From: Brachionus rotundiformis
Lineage: Eukaryota > Rotifera > Eurotatoria > Ploima > Brachionidae
Direction: 5' to 3'
Length of the DNA: 64,000 nucleotides
NCBI GenBank assembly: GCA_016802295.1
Contig: JAESIW010000138.1
Span: 1,249,904-1,313,903 of the forward strand
Both the position numbers and the translations under genes were made by a program. The notes under the pieces were generated by a model. The model was not told where the DNA came from and searched no databases. It saw nothing but the letters and a program-made list of their open reading frames with translations. Below are positions 1 through 9,982 of this stretch, one piece after another. The stretch's first letter is position 1; each line of letters begins with the position of its first letter.

Positions 1-2
1 CT

Positions 3-3000
3 TATCTTCTAGCTTCGATAGACACGATTGGCTTTGAGAAAATTTTCAACAAATTTTTGGCTAATGTTGAAATTTTTTCATGTGACAAATTTAAATTGGA
101 CCTAAACAATTTGCTATTTAGTCTATTAAAGTATGAACAATGTTTGGAAAAGCAATTAAGCATACTAAAAAATTATCTAGCTCTTGATCTTAAAAATTCT
201 GAATTGCTGAAAAGAATTTTTATTTTTTACTTGGATATGATTGAAGATTGTTTACCAATTATTAATTTTTTAGTATCAGATTATTATGACAATCAATTCA
301 TTGACTTAATAACTCAAAGCGAGTCCCTAAGTCATTCAAAACTAGTGGAGAAATTGTTCTCAAATAATTCCAATTTGGTACAAAAAACTGTCTTCTACAG
401 TCAAATTTCAATCAAGCTCAACCAACAAGATACTTTAAATTCCCAACTAGACAGTTTAATATTTACCACGGATAGAGATCAAGAATCTATTCACAACTTT
501 ATGCAACTGTTAATCGAAGACATTTTGACCAAAAAAATACCTGGCCAACTTTCACATTTTTTAGTGAAATGGATCAAGTCTAGTGAAAATATAAAACATT
601 ATATTAATGAATTTTTATTAAAAAAATTAGAAAATAATTCAAAAATTGTATCAGAACTGAACACAATTTTAGAAGATGAGAAATTTTCTATATCATTATT
701 GGAAAAAATATATGATTATTTAAAACAATCGAAAAGTGTAAATGAACAGATAGTTTATCTCAACTTGAATATGTTAGAACAAGAGTTTGCACCAAAATTG
801 GATCTTTTGTGGAAAATATTATTCGAATATTTTAGACTAAAATTAAGTGAAAATTTAAATACAGACAGTTTAAATAATACAATTGATAGGCTAATTAATT
901 TATTGCTCACTGAAAATTCCTTGGAGCATTTTAAACAGATAATTTTACTCAAGTTGGAAGAAGATAATAGTTTAATTGTGAAGATTGTTGAATACATCCA
1001 AAACCAAATCAAGGATCGCAATGATTCAACATTTGTTGAAAAATTTTCTCAATGTACATCACTGTCTGACAAGATTAATTTGGAAAAAATATTTACCAAT
1101 TTATTAGACAACTCAGATGTAATATCAAAATTATTCTTAGACAATCGATGCAACCATTTATTCATAGAGATCTATTCTAAATTAAACAAATGTACAAAAC
1201 CAGACCCAGAATGGCTTTCCAACTCAAATTTGAACCAAATAATTTATTCGCTATCACAGTTCAACTTTGGCCTAAGTCAAGAGGCAAATTTTCTCCACCA
1301 TGATTGGTATAATCTTATTTTAAGCTCAATATTAGTTGATAAATTTTACACTGGGAAGCAAAATGTCTCATTATTTAAATCAGAATTAGGCAATTTGTTT
1401 TGTGATAACAAATTTGTTAAGTCATTAGTCGAAAATTTGTCCAATTCAGAAAACTTTGTGGCAAATTATTTCCAAAAGTCGACACTCATTTATGATCTGA
1501 ACAAATTTTCATTAATGCTCAATTATGTGATTGATCTAAAATATAATAAAAAAATTGAATTTGTGGTCAAAGACATAGTGGAAAGGTTGGTTTTAGCATA
1601 TCCTGATGAGGAAGATAGTATTAAGCTATTTTTAATTGATGTACCATTCGCTCGACAGTCTATTCTGGACAACATTGACTTCTTGATGGAAAATATAGAT
1701 CATTACTATTATCTATTTGACTCAGTTCTACAAGAATTGAGCCTAAAACTTCATGATTTGGCCCATGCTTTGCAAATTTTGAACCAAGACCAACATATCT
1801 CTTTGCTTGAATTTAATTTACAAAAATTTTCGTTTACCTTAGACATTTTATGTAAATATGTTCAGGTATATTTTGATTTTTTGAAGGAAAAAAATGACAC
1901 AAAATTAGAGCTTATATTTAATAATGAGAAAACATATGATTATTTACAAACTAGATTGCCTAATTATATGAATGGTGTGTTGGATCTCTTTATCACATTA
2001 AAGGGTTCTATAAATGAAAATCTAGATTTGTTGGTTAAGAATTTGAATCTAGAAGAGTACGGCTCTGGATACTTTTTTTATTTTAACTTTGCAAGTGAAC
2101 CAAGTACAAGCCTCCATTGGCAAGAGCTCAATTTTGGCATCAAGCTTAACACATTTCTAGGCATTTTCTTTGACGAATGTGCCCAGCTTCCAACTCACTT
2201 GAGTGACAAGCAATGGGACTTTTTGCTATGTTATTCTTCAGCCATGTCTCAACGGCTCAAAAAACCCCTAATGCAAACTAATGATAAATTGTATCTTCAA
2301 TTGGCTTCAATTAAATTTTACCAATTTCTTTATCAAATGACCGAATACCTAAACTTCAAAATACCAGATACCCAAAAACAAGTTCAAACAGATTGGAGTG
2401 AATTTTTTAGTAAAGAAATTTTGGATCCTGTTATGGCTATTTTTGCCAATTTGACCCAATGTGATCAGACTAATGTTGGTAATAATCTACTTAACACAAT
2501 TTCCAATTTAATGGCAGAAATGAGCTATGATCGACTTTTAAACAATGATCTGGAACCAAAATTCAATGTTATGGATTTGGACATATCTTTCAGTGATAAG
2601 ATAAAAACAATTTTTAATTATTTTACACCACTATTGAAGCACAAAAATGCTTCCATTCAGCTAGGTGCCTACAAGGTTCTTAGAATAATCATGTTTAACA
2701 TAGATAATTATTTTTCGGACGAGAATAGCATTCAAATAATTGAATCACTTCCTCATGTATTTAGAGATGTATTTTTCCAATTGACCGATTTGTTCTCTGA
2801 CCTGAAAAAAAGCTTTGACTTTGAGCACAATATTCTGGCAAATGAGAAAAACTTAATAGCCGAAACCAACAATCATATAATGTCATTTTTGCTCATAAAC
2901 AAGCTCATACTAGACATGTTTTTATCTAATAATCTTCAATTTAAATCTAATTTAGCCGCTAATTTGCGCGAGCTTAACTTTAGTGATTATTTGATGAATT

Positions 3001-3752
3001 GTTTGTTTAGATTGATGGAAAAAAATGAGATGGAAAAATTTTTCAAAATGGACCAGGATACCATCGTTTTGGAAAATGGCATGGATTTTTTTGATAACAA
3101 ATTTGTGCAATTGTTTGCTTGTCGAATGTACAAACAAGCGCTCAAGATGTGTCCAGCGATGATACGGGACTGGTGGAACATGCAGTTAAAACGCGTATCA
3201 GACCAAGTGGACAAGTTTACAACCAAATATGTGTCACCAACTTTGATCGAGGAAGAAATCAAACAGATAAACAAGTCTGCTTATCTGCTGAATAGCGAGT
3301 CCGGATCCGAAGACGAGTCTTCGATCAAAATCAAGGGCTTGTTATCTACCAGAGAAGTTGTATCCACTTACAAAATGAAGGAGTTGAGCATGGACTTGTT
3401 GATACAGCTTCCGGTTAATTACCCTCTTGGAGTAATAAATGTGTCTAGCGCAAAACGCTTGGGAGTCAGCGAGAATGAATGGAGAAACTGGCTGCTTCAA
3501 TTGACCACATATTTGACCCACCAGAATGGCTCAATAATCCAGGGCCTTCAAATATGGAAGCGAAATGTTGACAAAAAATTTGCCGGCGTTGAGGAATGTA
3601 CCATTTGTTACAGTGTCATACATGGCACTAATTACCAACTACCTAAAATGAAGTGTCGCACATGTAAGCACATGTTTCATAGTGTCTGTTTGTATAAATG
3701 GTTTGAGTCAAGCAGCAAGTCTTCTTGTCCACTTTGCAGAAATTTGTTTTAG
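3..3752 (+). CDS. LTN1: Listerin E3 ubiquitin ligase, C-terminal part (5' end outside window)
   Basis: Listerin ubiquitinates stalled nascent chains on 60S ribosomal subunits in ribosome-associated quality control. The reading frame is open to the left edge (about 1,250 codons visible; animal listerins are about 1,770 residues), so the first in-frame ATG is not the start. Most of the visible part is a long alpha-helical, Leu/Asn-rich solenoid, as in the HEAT repeats of the family. The last 52 residues are a RING of the listerin type: ECTICYSVIHG, then CRTCKHMFHSVCLYKW and SCPLC at the very C terminus, with every zinc ligand present. No intron is needed in the visible 3.75 kb. An AATAAA lies at 3782, 30 nt past the stop. 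Identification rests on the RING sequence and its terminal position; I am confident. Confidence 0.93.
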   Translation, partial: YLLASIDTIGFEKIFNKFLANVEIFSCDKFKLDLNNLLFSLLKYEQCLEKQLSILKNYLALDLKNSELLKRIFIFYLDMIEDCLPIINFLVSDYYDNQFIDLITQSESLSHSKLVEKLFSNNSNLVQKTVFYSQISIKLNQQDTLNSQLDSLIFTTDRDQESIHNFMQLLIEDILTKKIPGQLSHFLVKWIKSSENIKHYINEFLLKKLENNSKIVSELNTILEDEKFSISLLEKIYDYLKQSKSVNEQIVYLNLNMLEQEFAPKLDLLWKILFEYFRLKLSENLNTDSLNNTIDRLINLLLTENSLEHFKQIILLKLEEDNSLIVKIVEYIQNQIKDRNDSTFVEKFSQCTSLSDKINLEKIFTNLLDNSDVISKLFLDNRCNHLFIEIYSKLNKCTKPDPEWLSNSNLNQIIYSLSQFNFGLSQEANFLHHDWYNLILSSILVDKFYTGKQNVSLFKSELGNLFCDNKFVKSLVENLSNSENFVANYFQKSTLIYDLNKFSLMLNYVIDLKYNKKIEFVVKDIVERLVLAYPDEEDSIKLFLIDVPFARQSILDNIDFLMENIDHYYYLFDSVLQELSLKLHDLAHALQILNQDQHISLLEFNLQKFSFTLDILCKYVQVYFDFLKEKNDTKLELIFNNEKTYDYLQTRLPNYMNGVLDLFITLKGSINENLDLLVKNLNLEEYGSGYFFYFNFASEPSTSLHWQELNFGIKLNTFLGIFFDECAQLPTHLSDKQWDFLLCYSSAMSQRLKKPLMQTNDKLYLQLASIKFYQFLYQMTEYLNFKIPDTQKQVQTDWSEFFSKEILDPVMAIFANLTQCDQTNVGNNLLNTISNLMAEMSYDRLLNNDLEPKFNVMDLDISFSDKIKTIFNYFTPLLKHKNASIQLGAYKVLRIIMFNIDNYFSDENSIQIIESLPHVFRDVFFQLTDLFSDLKKSFDFEHNILANEKNLIAETNNHIMSFLLINKLILDMFLSNNLQFKSNLAANLRELNFSDYLMNCLFRLMEKNEMEKFFKMDQDTIVLENGMDFFDNKFVQLFACRMYKQALKMCPAMIRDWWNMQLKRVSDQVDKFTTKYVSPTLIEEEIKQINKSAYLLNSESGSEDESSIKIKGLLSTREVVSTYKMKELSMDLLIQLPVNYPLGVINVSSAKRLGVSENEWRNWLLQLTTYLTHQNGSIIQGLQIWKRNVDKKFAGVEECTICYSVIHGTNYQLPKMKCRTCKHMFHSVCLYKWFESSSKSSCPLCRNLF

Positions 3753-4112
3753 ATTTTAACTGGTTTTTATTATTTATTTTAAATAAATATAAAAATGTTT
3801 TAGATTTTTTTGCTTTAATTTGAAAAAAAAAAATACGAAATAAAATTCGTATAAAAAATTTTCAATCTTTCTAAAATAAGTTAATATCTAATAATTGTTG
3901 ATATTTTCTTATAAAAATTTTATGGCTCATATTAATGATTTGTATAAAAAACATGATTTTATGTCCAGAAATTGGTCATTAAATTTAATAATAAAATTTT
4001 TTTTTCTTTTTTTTATTTTTTAAATATTTATAATATCAACCAAATAATTTTTCCAAACAATTAATTTAAAAAAATTGAATTTTAAAGAAAATAATTTTAG
4101 TTGGCACCAACA
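3753..4112. other. LTN1-TTC5 intergenic spacer
   Basis: AT-rich spacer of about 360 bp between two same-strand genes. It holds a poly(A) signal for LTN1 (AATAAA at 3782) and a T-rich stretch (about 3998-4020). The sequence ATAATTTTAG ends at 4100, 12 nt before the TTC5 start codon, and looks like a 3' splice site; it could serve a 5'-UTR intron or trans-splicing. Nothing else seen. Confidence 0.5.
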
Positions 4113-5492
4113 ATGAGTCCGAATGAGTTGTTTGACAAGTTTGATCAAAAAATAAACAATTTGTACACATTTCGAGATAAATACTACATAATAAATACAT
4201 CTTCTACAAATCCGGATGATCGGTCAGTAGATTTAAATGTCAAATTGGAGGCTCTGGTTTCCGAAATCGAGTCCGAATCCAACAACTTTGAATCAAAAGC
4301 TTTATATTTAATACTATTGGGAAAGGCTTATAATGTTATGCCAGATTATAGTGAAAAATCAGCTGAATATTTAACCAAATGTGTTAAACTAGACCCGAAT
4401 CAAGTAGATGCATGGAACTATCTTGGAGAATGCTATTGGAAAAAGGGTGATTTTCAAATGTGTAAAAATTGCTTTGAACAGAGCTTGAAATTAAAAAAAA
4501 ACAAAATGGCTCTTCGCGGCTTATCTATGGTAATGCGACAATTGATAAACCAAGAGCGCAAAAATGCCAAGACATACCTAGATGAGAGTATACGTTTTGC
4601 CAAAGAGTCGCTTCAATTGGATTTTAAAGATGGCATGTCATGGTACATTTTGGCAAATTGTTACGTATCTCTTTTTTTTAGTCCATACAGTCAACAAAAT
4701 TCTACCATTCTCAAGCAAGCAGTTTCCGCATATACCCAAGCTTTGAAGGATGAATCAGTTGCTCAATTACAAACAGATCTGTATTATAACAAATCAATGA
4801 TAAGTATGTACGAGGAACATTGGTATGATGTTCTTATATGTTTAACAAAAGCGTTAAGCTTGGATCCACACTGGATCGAGTTAAAAGAAAATTTAAAAGG
4901 AACCATTAGTTATCTGTTGAGATTAGAAGAAATGATCTCAACTAAGGGAAAATTAAAGTCGAAAAAATTTCAAGCATTGATTGAGAGTATAGATAAAAGT
5001 GATCTGGGACCATATGCTGAAAGCTTTAATAATGACAAGGAAAAGGTCGATTTGGTTCAATGTAATCTCAAGGACTTGAAGCAAGGACTAAATCAGAACA
5101 AAGTTTTGGTTGGAAAAGTTATTTGTACACTACAAGCCAAGACTAGTAGTGAAAATTTAAACATTATTTGTTTTACTTGTTGTATTGCTGATTCAAATGG
5201 AGACTGTGCAGCAATGACTATTTATAATTTAGTAGAGGGTCAAGGTGTTATAATTGGCAATTCGGTTGCCATACCAGAGCCTTGGCTAGAGCAAGTCGAT
5301 TTTAAATTTAATTTAGGTGATCATTTAAAAAATGATCATTTAGTCAAACAAATCTCAGATAAAACTGATTATGAGTTTAAGTTTAAAAGTATACGTGTAG
5401 AAAATCCTTGTGTTTTAGTGGTTAAAGGTAAAAAATGGGCCAAAGATAAAATTTCTTCAGCTTATTTTGTACCAAAAGTTGTTCAAGACTAG
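4113..5492 (+). CDS. TTC5: Tetratricopeptide repeat protein 5 (STRAP)
   Basis: TTC5 is a p300/JMY and p53 cofactor, and in vertebrates it also recognises nascent tubulin for tubulin autoregulation. The ATG at 4113 is chosen because the frame runs only four codons upstream, to a splice-acceptor-like AG at 4100. The product is 459 residues (human 440) in one exon. TPR repeats fill the first two thirds, including WNYLGECYWKKGDF and SWYILANCYVSLFFSPYS, which match the TTC5 family closely. The C-terminal third is the OB-fold, with VLVGKVICTL, IIGNSVAIPEPWL and the ending IRVENPCVLVVKGKKW. It lies downstream of LTN1 on the same strand. An AATAAA is present at 5541. The family call is secure; regulation is unknown. 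Confidence 0.93.
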   Translation: MSPNELFDKFDQKINNLYTFRDKYYIINTSSTNPDDRSVDLNVKLEALVSEIESESNNFESKALYLILLGKAYNVMPDYSEKSAEYLTKCVKLDPNQVDAWNYLGECYWKKGDFQMCKNCFEQSLKLKKNKMALRGLSMVMRQLINQERKNAKTYLDESIRFAKESLQLDFKDGMSWYILANCYVSLFFSPYSQQNSTILKQAVSAYTQALKDESVAQLQTDLYYNKSMISMYEEHWYDVLICLTKALSLDPHWIELKENLKGTISYLLRLEEMISTKGKLKSKKFQALIESIDKSDLGPYAESFNNDKEKVDLVQCNLKDLKQGLNQNKVLVGKVICTLQAKTSSENLNIICFTCCIADSNGDCAAMTIYNLVEGQGVIIGNSVAIPEPWLEQVDFKFNLGDHLKNDHLVKQISDKTDYEFKFKSIRVENPCVLVVKGKKWAKDKISSAYFVPKVVQD

Positions 5493-6604
5493 ATATTTAT
5501 TTATTTTTTTATATATTTTTAATCTAGTTAATTAATTCGTAATAAAATTTCCATTATTTCAATATATTAAATTAAATTGAACCCTTTTAAATTTAAAATT
5601 ATTACATTAGGAGTCAAGTTTATATTAATTTTACACATGACAAATTCTAAATGTCACCCTCCTCTTTTTGCAACCGGGCTTGGGACCGGCTTTGGCAGAG
5701 TTATGACGGCGTCTTTCCTTAAGAAGCCAGTGAGACGTTCATCATAAACAGCGCCACTCATCCGAGCACTCAAAATTGGCTGCGAACTCGGCAACTATTT
5801 AGACTAGCTTGGAACCACAAACCAAGCGACTTCTCTCTCACTCTTTCGATTGAGATAAAAAGTCTTAACTTAAGGCTTCCAAAGTTACGTACTGTCTGCA
5901 GAGGGTCAGCTGTACAGCAGATTCTCGCTCCTTTCGGATTCTATACTGGGAGATGGTCGAAGCCAGCGGCGCCCTCATACGACAAGACTTGGACAAAGAC
6001 CCGTAGGCCTATGTACCCGCCATACAGCTCTTCTGCAGACTACGTGAAAGACCACACACACATACGATGCATGTGGCTGCCACCACCCTCCTCTTTTTTC
6101 ATCAGGGCTTGGGACCTGCGGATCGGCAGAGTTATGGTGACTTTTGCTTTTGTTCGATTCTTTTTTAGATAAAAATCTTTTTACAAAATTTTTAATTTTT
6201 AAAAATGAAATGACTATTTAATCATAAGTACATCCTATTTATACCCTTCCAGCTCACCTGTTCATTCACTCCCTTTTCTCTTTTTTCACCAGTTGACCAA
6301 TAATGAAACTGATTTTTTCCAAATTTAAAATATTTTTAAAAAAATTTTAACCTATTGAAATGACATCATATTTTGTCTTTTTGGTATATATAACCAATTT
6401 AAGTTTTATTTTAAAAAAAATTTGATTATTACAATTGCTATTTTTCTTGAATTTATAAAAATAAATAAATCTATTTTTTCATATTTTTTTTCGAAAAGTT
6501 TATTTTATTTTTGAATAAATGAAATATTAATTGTTATTTTACAAAACCAAATTATTAATGATGCATTAATTTACAGTCAATTACTTATCTTTTATACTTT
6601 AAAT
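5493..6604. other. Gene-free region around repeat copy 1
   Basis: This interval runs from the TTC5 stop to the convergent end of the protease gene. Apart from the repeat at 5652-6260 it holds only AT-rich sequence. Poly(A)-type signals for both flanking genes are present, including AATAAA at 5541. Confidence 0.5.
5652..6260. repeat. GC-rich interspersed repeat, copy 1
   Basis: About 600 bp of far higher GC than its surroundings. The 5' roughly 490 bp and the last roughly 70 bp recur almost unchanged at 39221-39803. Between these blocks the two copies differ by small indels and an unrelated AT-rich stretch of about 45 bp (here 6142-6190). Inside the copy a segment of about 56 bp starting CACCCTCCTC at 5655 recurs, diverged, at 6084, so the GC-rich part is bounded by a direct repeat. 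Indels between copies shift the frame, so it does not look protein-coding. It may be a non-autonomous mobile element or a structured RNA gene family; I do not recognise it. Confidence 0.75.
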
Positions 6605-7594
6605 TTAAATTTTGAAATTTTTGCTTTGATCCAGCGTAGCAATAGCGTTTCCAATCCAATCAAGGTATGTTGGTACAGCAGTATAATAACTTGGATAATA
6701 GGGCAAACATTTTTCTGATGAAACAATTACATAACTTGTAATGCCATATATAAACCATCTGTTGTTTGCATAGTACATTAGTGGACTTCCCGAGTCTCCA
6801 TAGCAAGCATTTGAGCTACCATCTGAACTTAAAGCACAATAAGTTGTATTACCTGATGAGCAAATAGAATCATTATTTTTAATAGTAAGAACCGTTTGTA
6901 ATAAATTTGGTGATAAATCATTTTTCTTTACTGTTGTACTTCCTTGTCCAATGAGAACCAAGTCTTTGCCAAAAACTTCAGTGAAATTTCCATCTGGTAA
7001 GCATATTGTCTCTGCATGTTCAATTGGTTTGTGTAGTTTTAAAACAGCTATATCATTGAAAATTTCTGTATCATTAAAATGAGGATGAAAGATTAAATCC
7101 GAAAGATAAAATAAGCTTCTTTGACCAACAACTTCAACTGCAAAACTAAGTTTATTTCTTTTGTATACACAATGAGCTGCAGTGACCACATATTGGGAAT
7201 AGATAAGAGTTCCGCCACAAAAATGATCTCCTACTTTGTTTTTAATTAGACTTTTTAGACTGACTTTCCATGGCCATGAACCTTCAATTGCCACATCGCC
7301 CCCTATTATTCTGCCACTTGCTTGATTTAGGCTATCTGGGTTAATTGAAGGCTTGACTTTTTGAATACCACAGTAGTACTGGGAAGGAATTGTGCCTTGG
7401 ATTATTTTTCTGGTAGTTGTTGACTGACTTAGTGGGGATTTTACCGTTATATCACCTGTTACGAACAAAATGATAATGGTAATACATGTTGACAGAAAAA
7501 GGACAAAAGAAATTCCCAATATAACCAGAAAAATTGAAGACGTATTCGTAGATGGCGTTTTGGTAAAGGAAACAAATGATCTATTTGAATTCAT
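6605..7594 (-). CDS. Type II membrane-anchored trypsin-like serine protease
   Basis: Single exon, 329 residues. A hydrophobic segment at about 21-46 without a cleavage site points to a type II membrane anchor, followed by a short stem and an S1 (chymotrypsin-fold) domain. The activation site is Arg95 before IIGG. The triad is complete: His141 in VTAAHC, Asp181 in NDIAVLKL, Ser268 in GDSGSP. Cys75, before the activation site, and Cys198 could form the disulfide that tethers the propeptide. The position equivalent to chymotrypsin 189, six residues before the catalytic Ser, is Asn (NACYGDSG), so classical Lys/Arg trypsin specificity is doubtful. The motif reads GDSGSP where GDSGGP is usual. Physiological substrate unknown. 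Confidence 0.88.
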   Translation of the reverse strand: MNSNRSFVSFTKTPSTNTSSIFLVILGISFVLFLSTCITIIILFVTGDITVKSPLSQSTTTRKIIQGTIPSQYYCGIQKVKPSINPDSLNQASGRIIGGDVAIEGSWPWKVSLKSLIKNKVGDHFCGGTLIYSQYVVTAAHCVYKRNKLSFAVEVVGQRSLFYLSDLIFHPHFNDTEIFNDIAVLKLHKPIEHAETICLPDGNFTEVFGKDLVLIGQGSTTVKKNDLSPNLLQTVLTIKNNDSICSSGNTTYCALSSDGSSNACYGDSGSPLMYYANNRWFIYGITSYVIVSSEKCLPYYPSYYTAVPTYLDWIGNAIATLDQSKNFKI

Positions 7595-7979
7595 ATTTTT
7601 ATTTTATGGCGTATATTTTAAGATTTTTTTAAATAAAGATAAATATGAAATTTTGCTATCATTTTTCATTGACAATAATATTATTGATGCGTTAAGAAAT
7701 AAGAAGTTTTAAGTTAATTTTATATTTTGTTAATTGTTCTTTATGTCTTAATAGCCAAAATTAATATTTGTATAAAAAGGAGTATTTGTATAAAAAGTAA
7801 TATATCTATCTGATTTTTTAATTTATTTTTAATTGTCAAATCTTTACACTCAAAAAAGCTAGTTTAATCATTTAAGTGCATATCCGGTTTATAATATCAT
7901 TAAAAAATTTATCCAAAATTTATTTTATTCCTTGGTCAAAATTATCCAGAAATTAAATTTAAAATGTTTTTAACAAAAT
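7595..7979. other. Spacer between protease and SIRT6 genes
   Basis: AT-rich spacer of 385 bp on the upstream side of the protease gene and downstream of SIRT6. On the minus strand it holds an AATAAA-type signal about 50 nt past the SIRT6 stop. No further gene seen. Confidence 0.4.
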
Positions 7980-9092
7980 CTAATCACATTCAGTAAAATG
8001 GACAGGATCGATTGTATAATTACTAGTTTTAATTAATAGACTATTTTCTTCTTCGTTTTCTAGATTAAGCTTGATAGTAATTGATCTTGGTACCTCTAAT
8101 GACATTTTTTTTATTAAATTTTCAAATACAAAATCCAATTTGGCATGTATGACCAAATCAGCTTGCTGGTCCAAGCGAGTCTTTTGCAAATTTATGATTA
8201 CTATTTTGCCATTGTTTTTTTTGGTCAGCAGGGGATAATTTCCTACAGGCATAATCTGCATACTTGTTCCCAAACACAAAATTAAATCTGACCGTTTACA
8301 ATTTGACTCTGATTTTGACATTTCCTCATTTGGCAGTTCATCTTCCCAGTCCAAAATGGTATCATACAGAACACCCCTTAACACCTGATAAAATTTTAGG
8401 ACCCCAAAAAGACAAATTACCTGCAAAAGCCCTTGGCTTTAGGCTTAGAACATTTTATTTTAGTGGATTTTAACCCAATGGTTGGACTACAAGTTTTCAT
8501 TAAGAGCTTATATTTGAAAAAAAATTAATTTTTTCGTTTAAAACTCTGTTTTGCTTACTTTTGAATGACATAAATTACATTTTAGAACAAACATGTTGCC
8601 ATGAACTTCAGCCAAATGGTTCATAGGAAGTCCGGATTTCATATGTAATCCATCTATATTCTGACTTATGACAAATTTTATTTTACCAATTTGTGCAAGT
8701 TTTGCCAAAGCAAAATGAGTTAAGGATGGATGTGCATCATTAAAAGAAATATCAGTTTCAGGTTTTAGGCCTTGTTTTTCCAATGTCCAAACTCCTAGCA
8801 AAAAAAACATCAAGAAACAAACAAACAGATAGACACAATTTACACCTTTGGGTCCTCTGAAATCTGGAATTCCACAACTGGTCGACAAACCAGCACCAGT
8901 AATCGCAACTATATGACTACTTTTGTCAATCAGGTCGAATAACAAATCACACTTATCTGTCCAAAAATAAGAGCATACTCTTTTTTAAAAGCAAGTACCT
9001 AAAACTTGGTCATGGGACTCTTCAACTTCAGCTTGACCTAAAATTCCCTTATTTGGATACGGAGACAATGAAGATGCATAATTTGAAGACAT
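7980..9092 (-). CDS. SIRT6: SIRT6-type NAD-dependent deacylase (five exons)
   Basis: Sirtuin 6 is a chromatin NAD-dependent histone deacylase/ADP-ribosyltransferase that releases nicotinamide and O-acetyl-ADP-ribose. Joined exons are 9092-8999, 8956-8846, 8794-8559, 8506-8421 and 8376-7980; introns are 42, 51, 52 and 44 nt, and the product is 307 residues. The N terminus MSSNYASSLSPY is the SIRT6 signature. Then come GAGLSTSCGIPDFRGPKGVW, QNIDGLH and the catalytic His in LAEVHGNMF. All four zinc cysteines are present (CNLC, then KC and FCRG), and YDTILDWEDELP follows. The phase of each join is forced by this alignment; two joins use AAG acceptors. The disordered C-terminal tail of vertebrate SIRT6 is nearly absent. 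The OARD1 gene stop lies 146 nt upstream on the same strand. Confidence 0.93.
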
Positions 9093-9126
9093 TAAGAAAT
9101 TTTTTACTATTTATTTAATTATGAGA

Positions 9127-9128
9127 CT
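9127..9128 (-). promoter_or_regulatory. Candidate 3' splice site in SIRT6 leader
   Basis: On the minus strand a T-rich run ending in TTTTTTTAG (AG at 9128-9127) sits 34 nt before the SIRT6 ATG, inside the 146 nt gap to OARD1. It could be a spliced-leader acceptor of a downstream operon gene or the end of a 5'-UTR intron. Sequence alone cannot decide. Confidence 0.3.
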
Positions 9129-9238
9129 AAAAAAATAGAAATCAAATAAAAATTAATTTTTGTTTTAGTTTAAATTTAATGATTCCAAAAGACGGAATTA
9201 ATTGATTAAAAAAACAAAGATGTTATTTATTTAAAAAT

Positions 9239-9982
9239 TTATTCTTGACTTGAATTTGTTTCATTCTTAATCTCGTATTTATAGATAGTAAGACTAATTT
9301 CTGATTTTGAGAACACATTATCAATTATTCTAGATACTAGATCCCATTCTAGTTGATCAAGTCCGCATCCAATCATTGGCATTGCTAGCTTAGTCACGTT
9401 TAATCTTAAGCACATATTGCTAAGTTCTTTGAGCGATTTTTCCACAGAGCTGTATAATGGTTTAAAGTAGAAGAGCTTTTTGGTAACCAGATAAAATATG
9501 TGACGGTTTTCTAATTTTAAATGCGCACATCCCCCTGTTTTGATACCTTGTTTAGCCAATTCTTCGGCATTGCCGAATCTTTTTTTGAACTCTTTGGCAA
9601 TTCCTTTGGCCATTTTAAGGTCTTCGCTGACACAATGGGCTAGTGATACATCTGAATCAACTGCAAATAAATCACCATTGACAACTTGGAAACATAATTT
9701 GTCTTTTTCTTGCTTAAATTTTTGCAAATATCTTCTCTTTTCATTTTCAAGTCTCTCAATAAAAACTCTATCAGCAGCTGGTTCGGGTTTTGGCAAGCTT
9801 GCTTTTTTGACTTCTGAGCTTCGTCTTTGTTGGTTTAGGCCGCTTCTTTTTCTATTTGGTCTTGGTCTGGTTTGCTCACTAGGTGTCATAGTGTTCACCT
9901 CGTCCACAAGCAGCGGATAAGTGTCAAGCTGAGAGCTTGCAGTTGATTCCTTACCCGAAACCACGCTTGCCCAAGATTTCAT
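9239..9982 (-). CDS. OARD1: Macrodomain ADP-ribose hydrolase, OARD1/TARG1 type
   Basis: OARD1 (TARG1) removes ADP-ribose from acidic side chains and deacetylates O-acetyl-ADP-ribose. The product is 247 residues in one exon. Residues 1-95 are a basic, probably disordered extension starting MKSWASVV that the human protein (152 residues) lacks. The macrodomain covers about 97-237: VVNGDLFAV, LAHCVSEDLKMAKGIA, FKKRFG, IFYLVTKK, MPMIGCGLDQLEW. The residues equivalent to human catalytic Lys84 and Asp125 are present (Lys in VTKK, about 168; Asp209 in GCGLD). AATAAA signals overlap the stop region on the minus strand. SIRT6 begins 146 nt downstream on the same strand. The family assignment is firm; the role of the extension is unknown. 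Confidence 0.92.
   Translation of the reverse strand: MKSWASVVSGKESTASSQLDTYPLLVDEVNTMTPSEQTRPRPNRKRSGLNQQRRSSEVKKASLPKPEPAADRVFIERLENEKRRYLQKFKQEKDKLCFQVVNGDLFAVDSDVSLAHCVSEDLKMAKGIAKEFKKRFGNAEELAKQGIKTGGCAHLKLENRHIFYLVTKKLFYFKPLYSSVEKSLKELSNMCLRLNVTKLAMPMIGCGLDQLEWDLVSRIIDNVFSKSEISLTIYKYEIKNETNSSQE

Noticed and set aside
755..3274. Minus-strand frames opposite LTN1
   Set aside because: Antisense shadows of a well-supported coding frame.
7470..7712. Plus-strand frame opposite the protease N terminus
   Set aside because: Antisense to the membrane-anchor exon and starts there.
8377..8390. CAG at 8385 as the acceptor of SIRT6 intron 4
   Set aside because: It puts a TAA in frame two codons later; the AAG at 8377 restores FCRGVLYDTILDWED.
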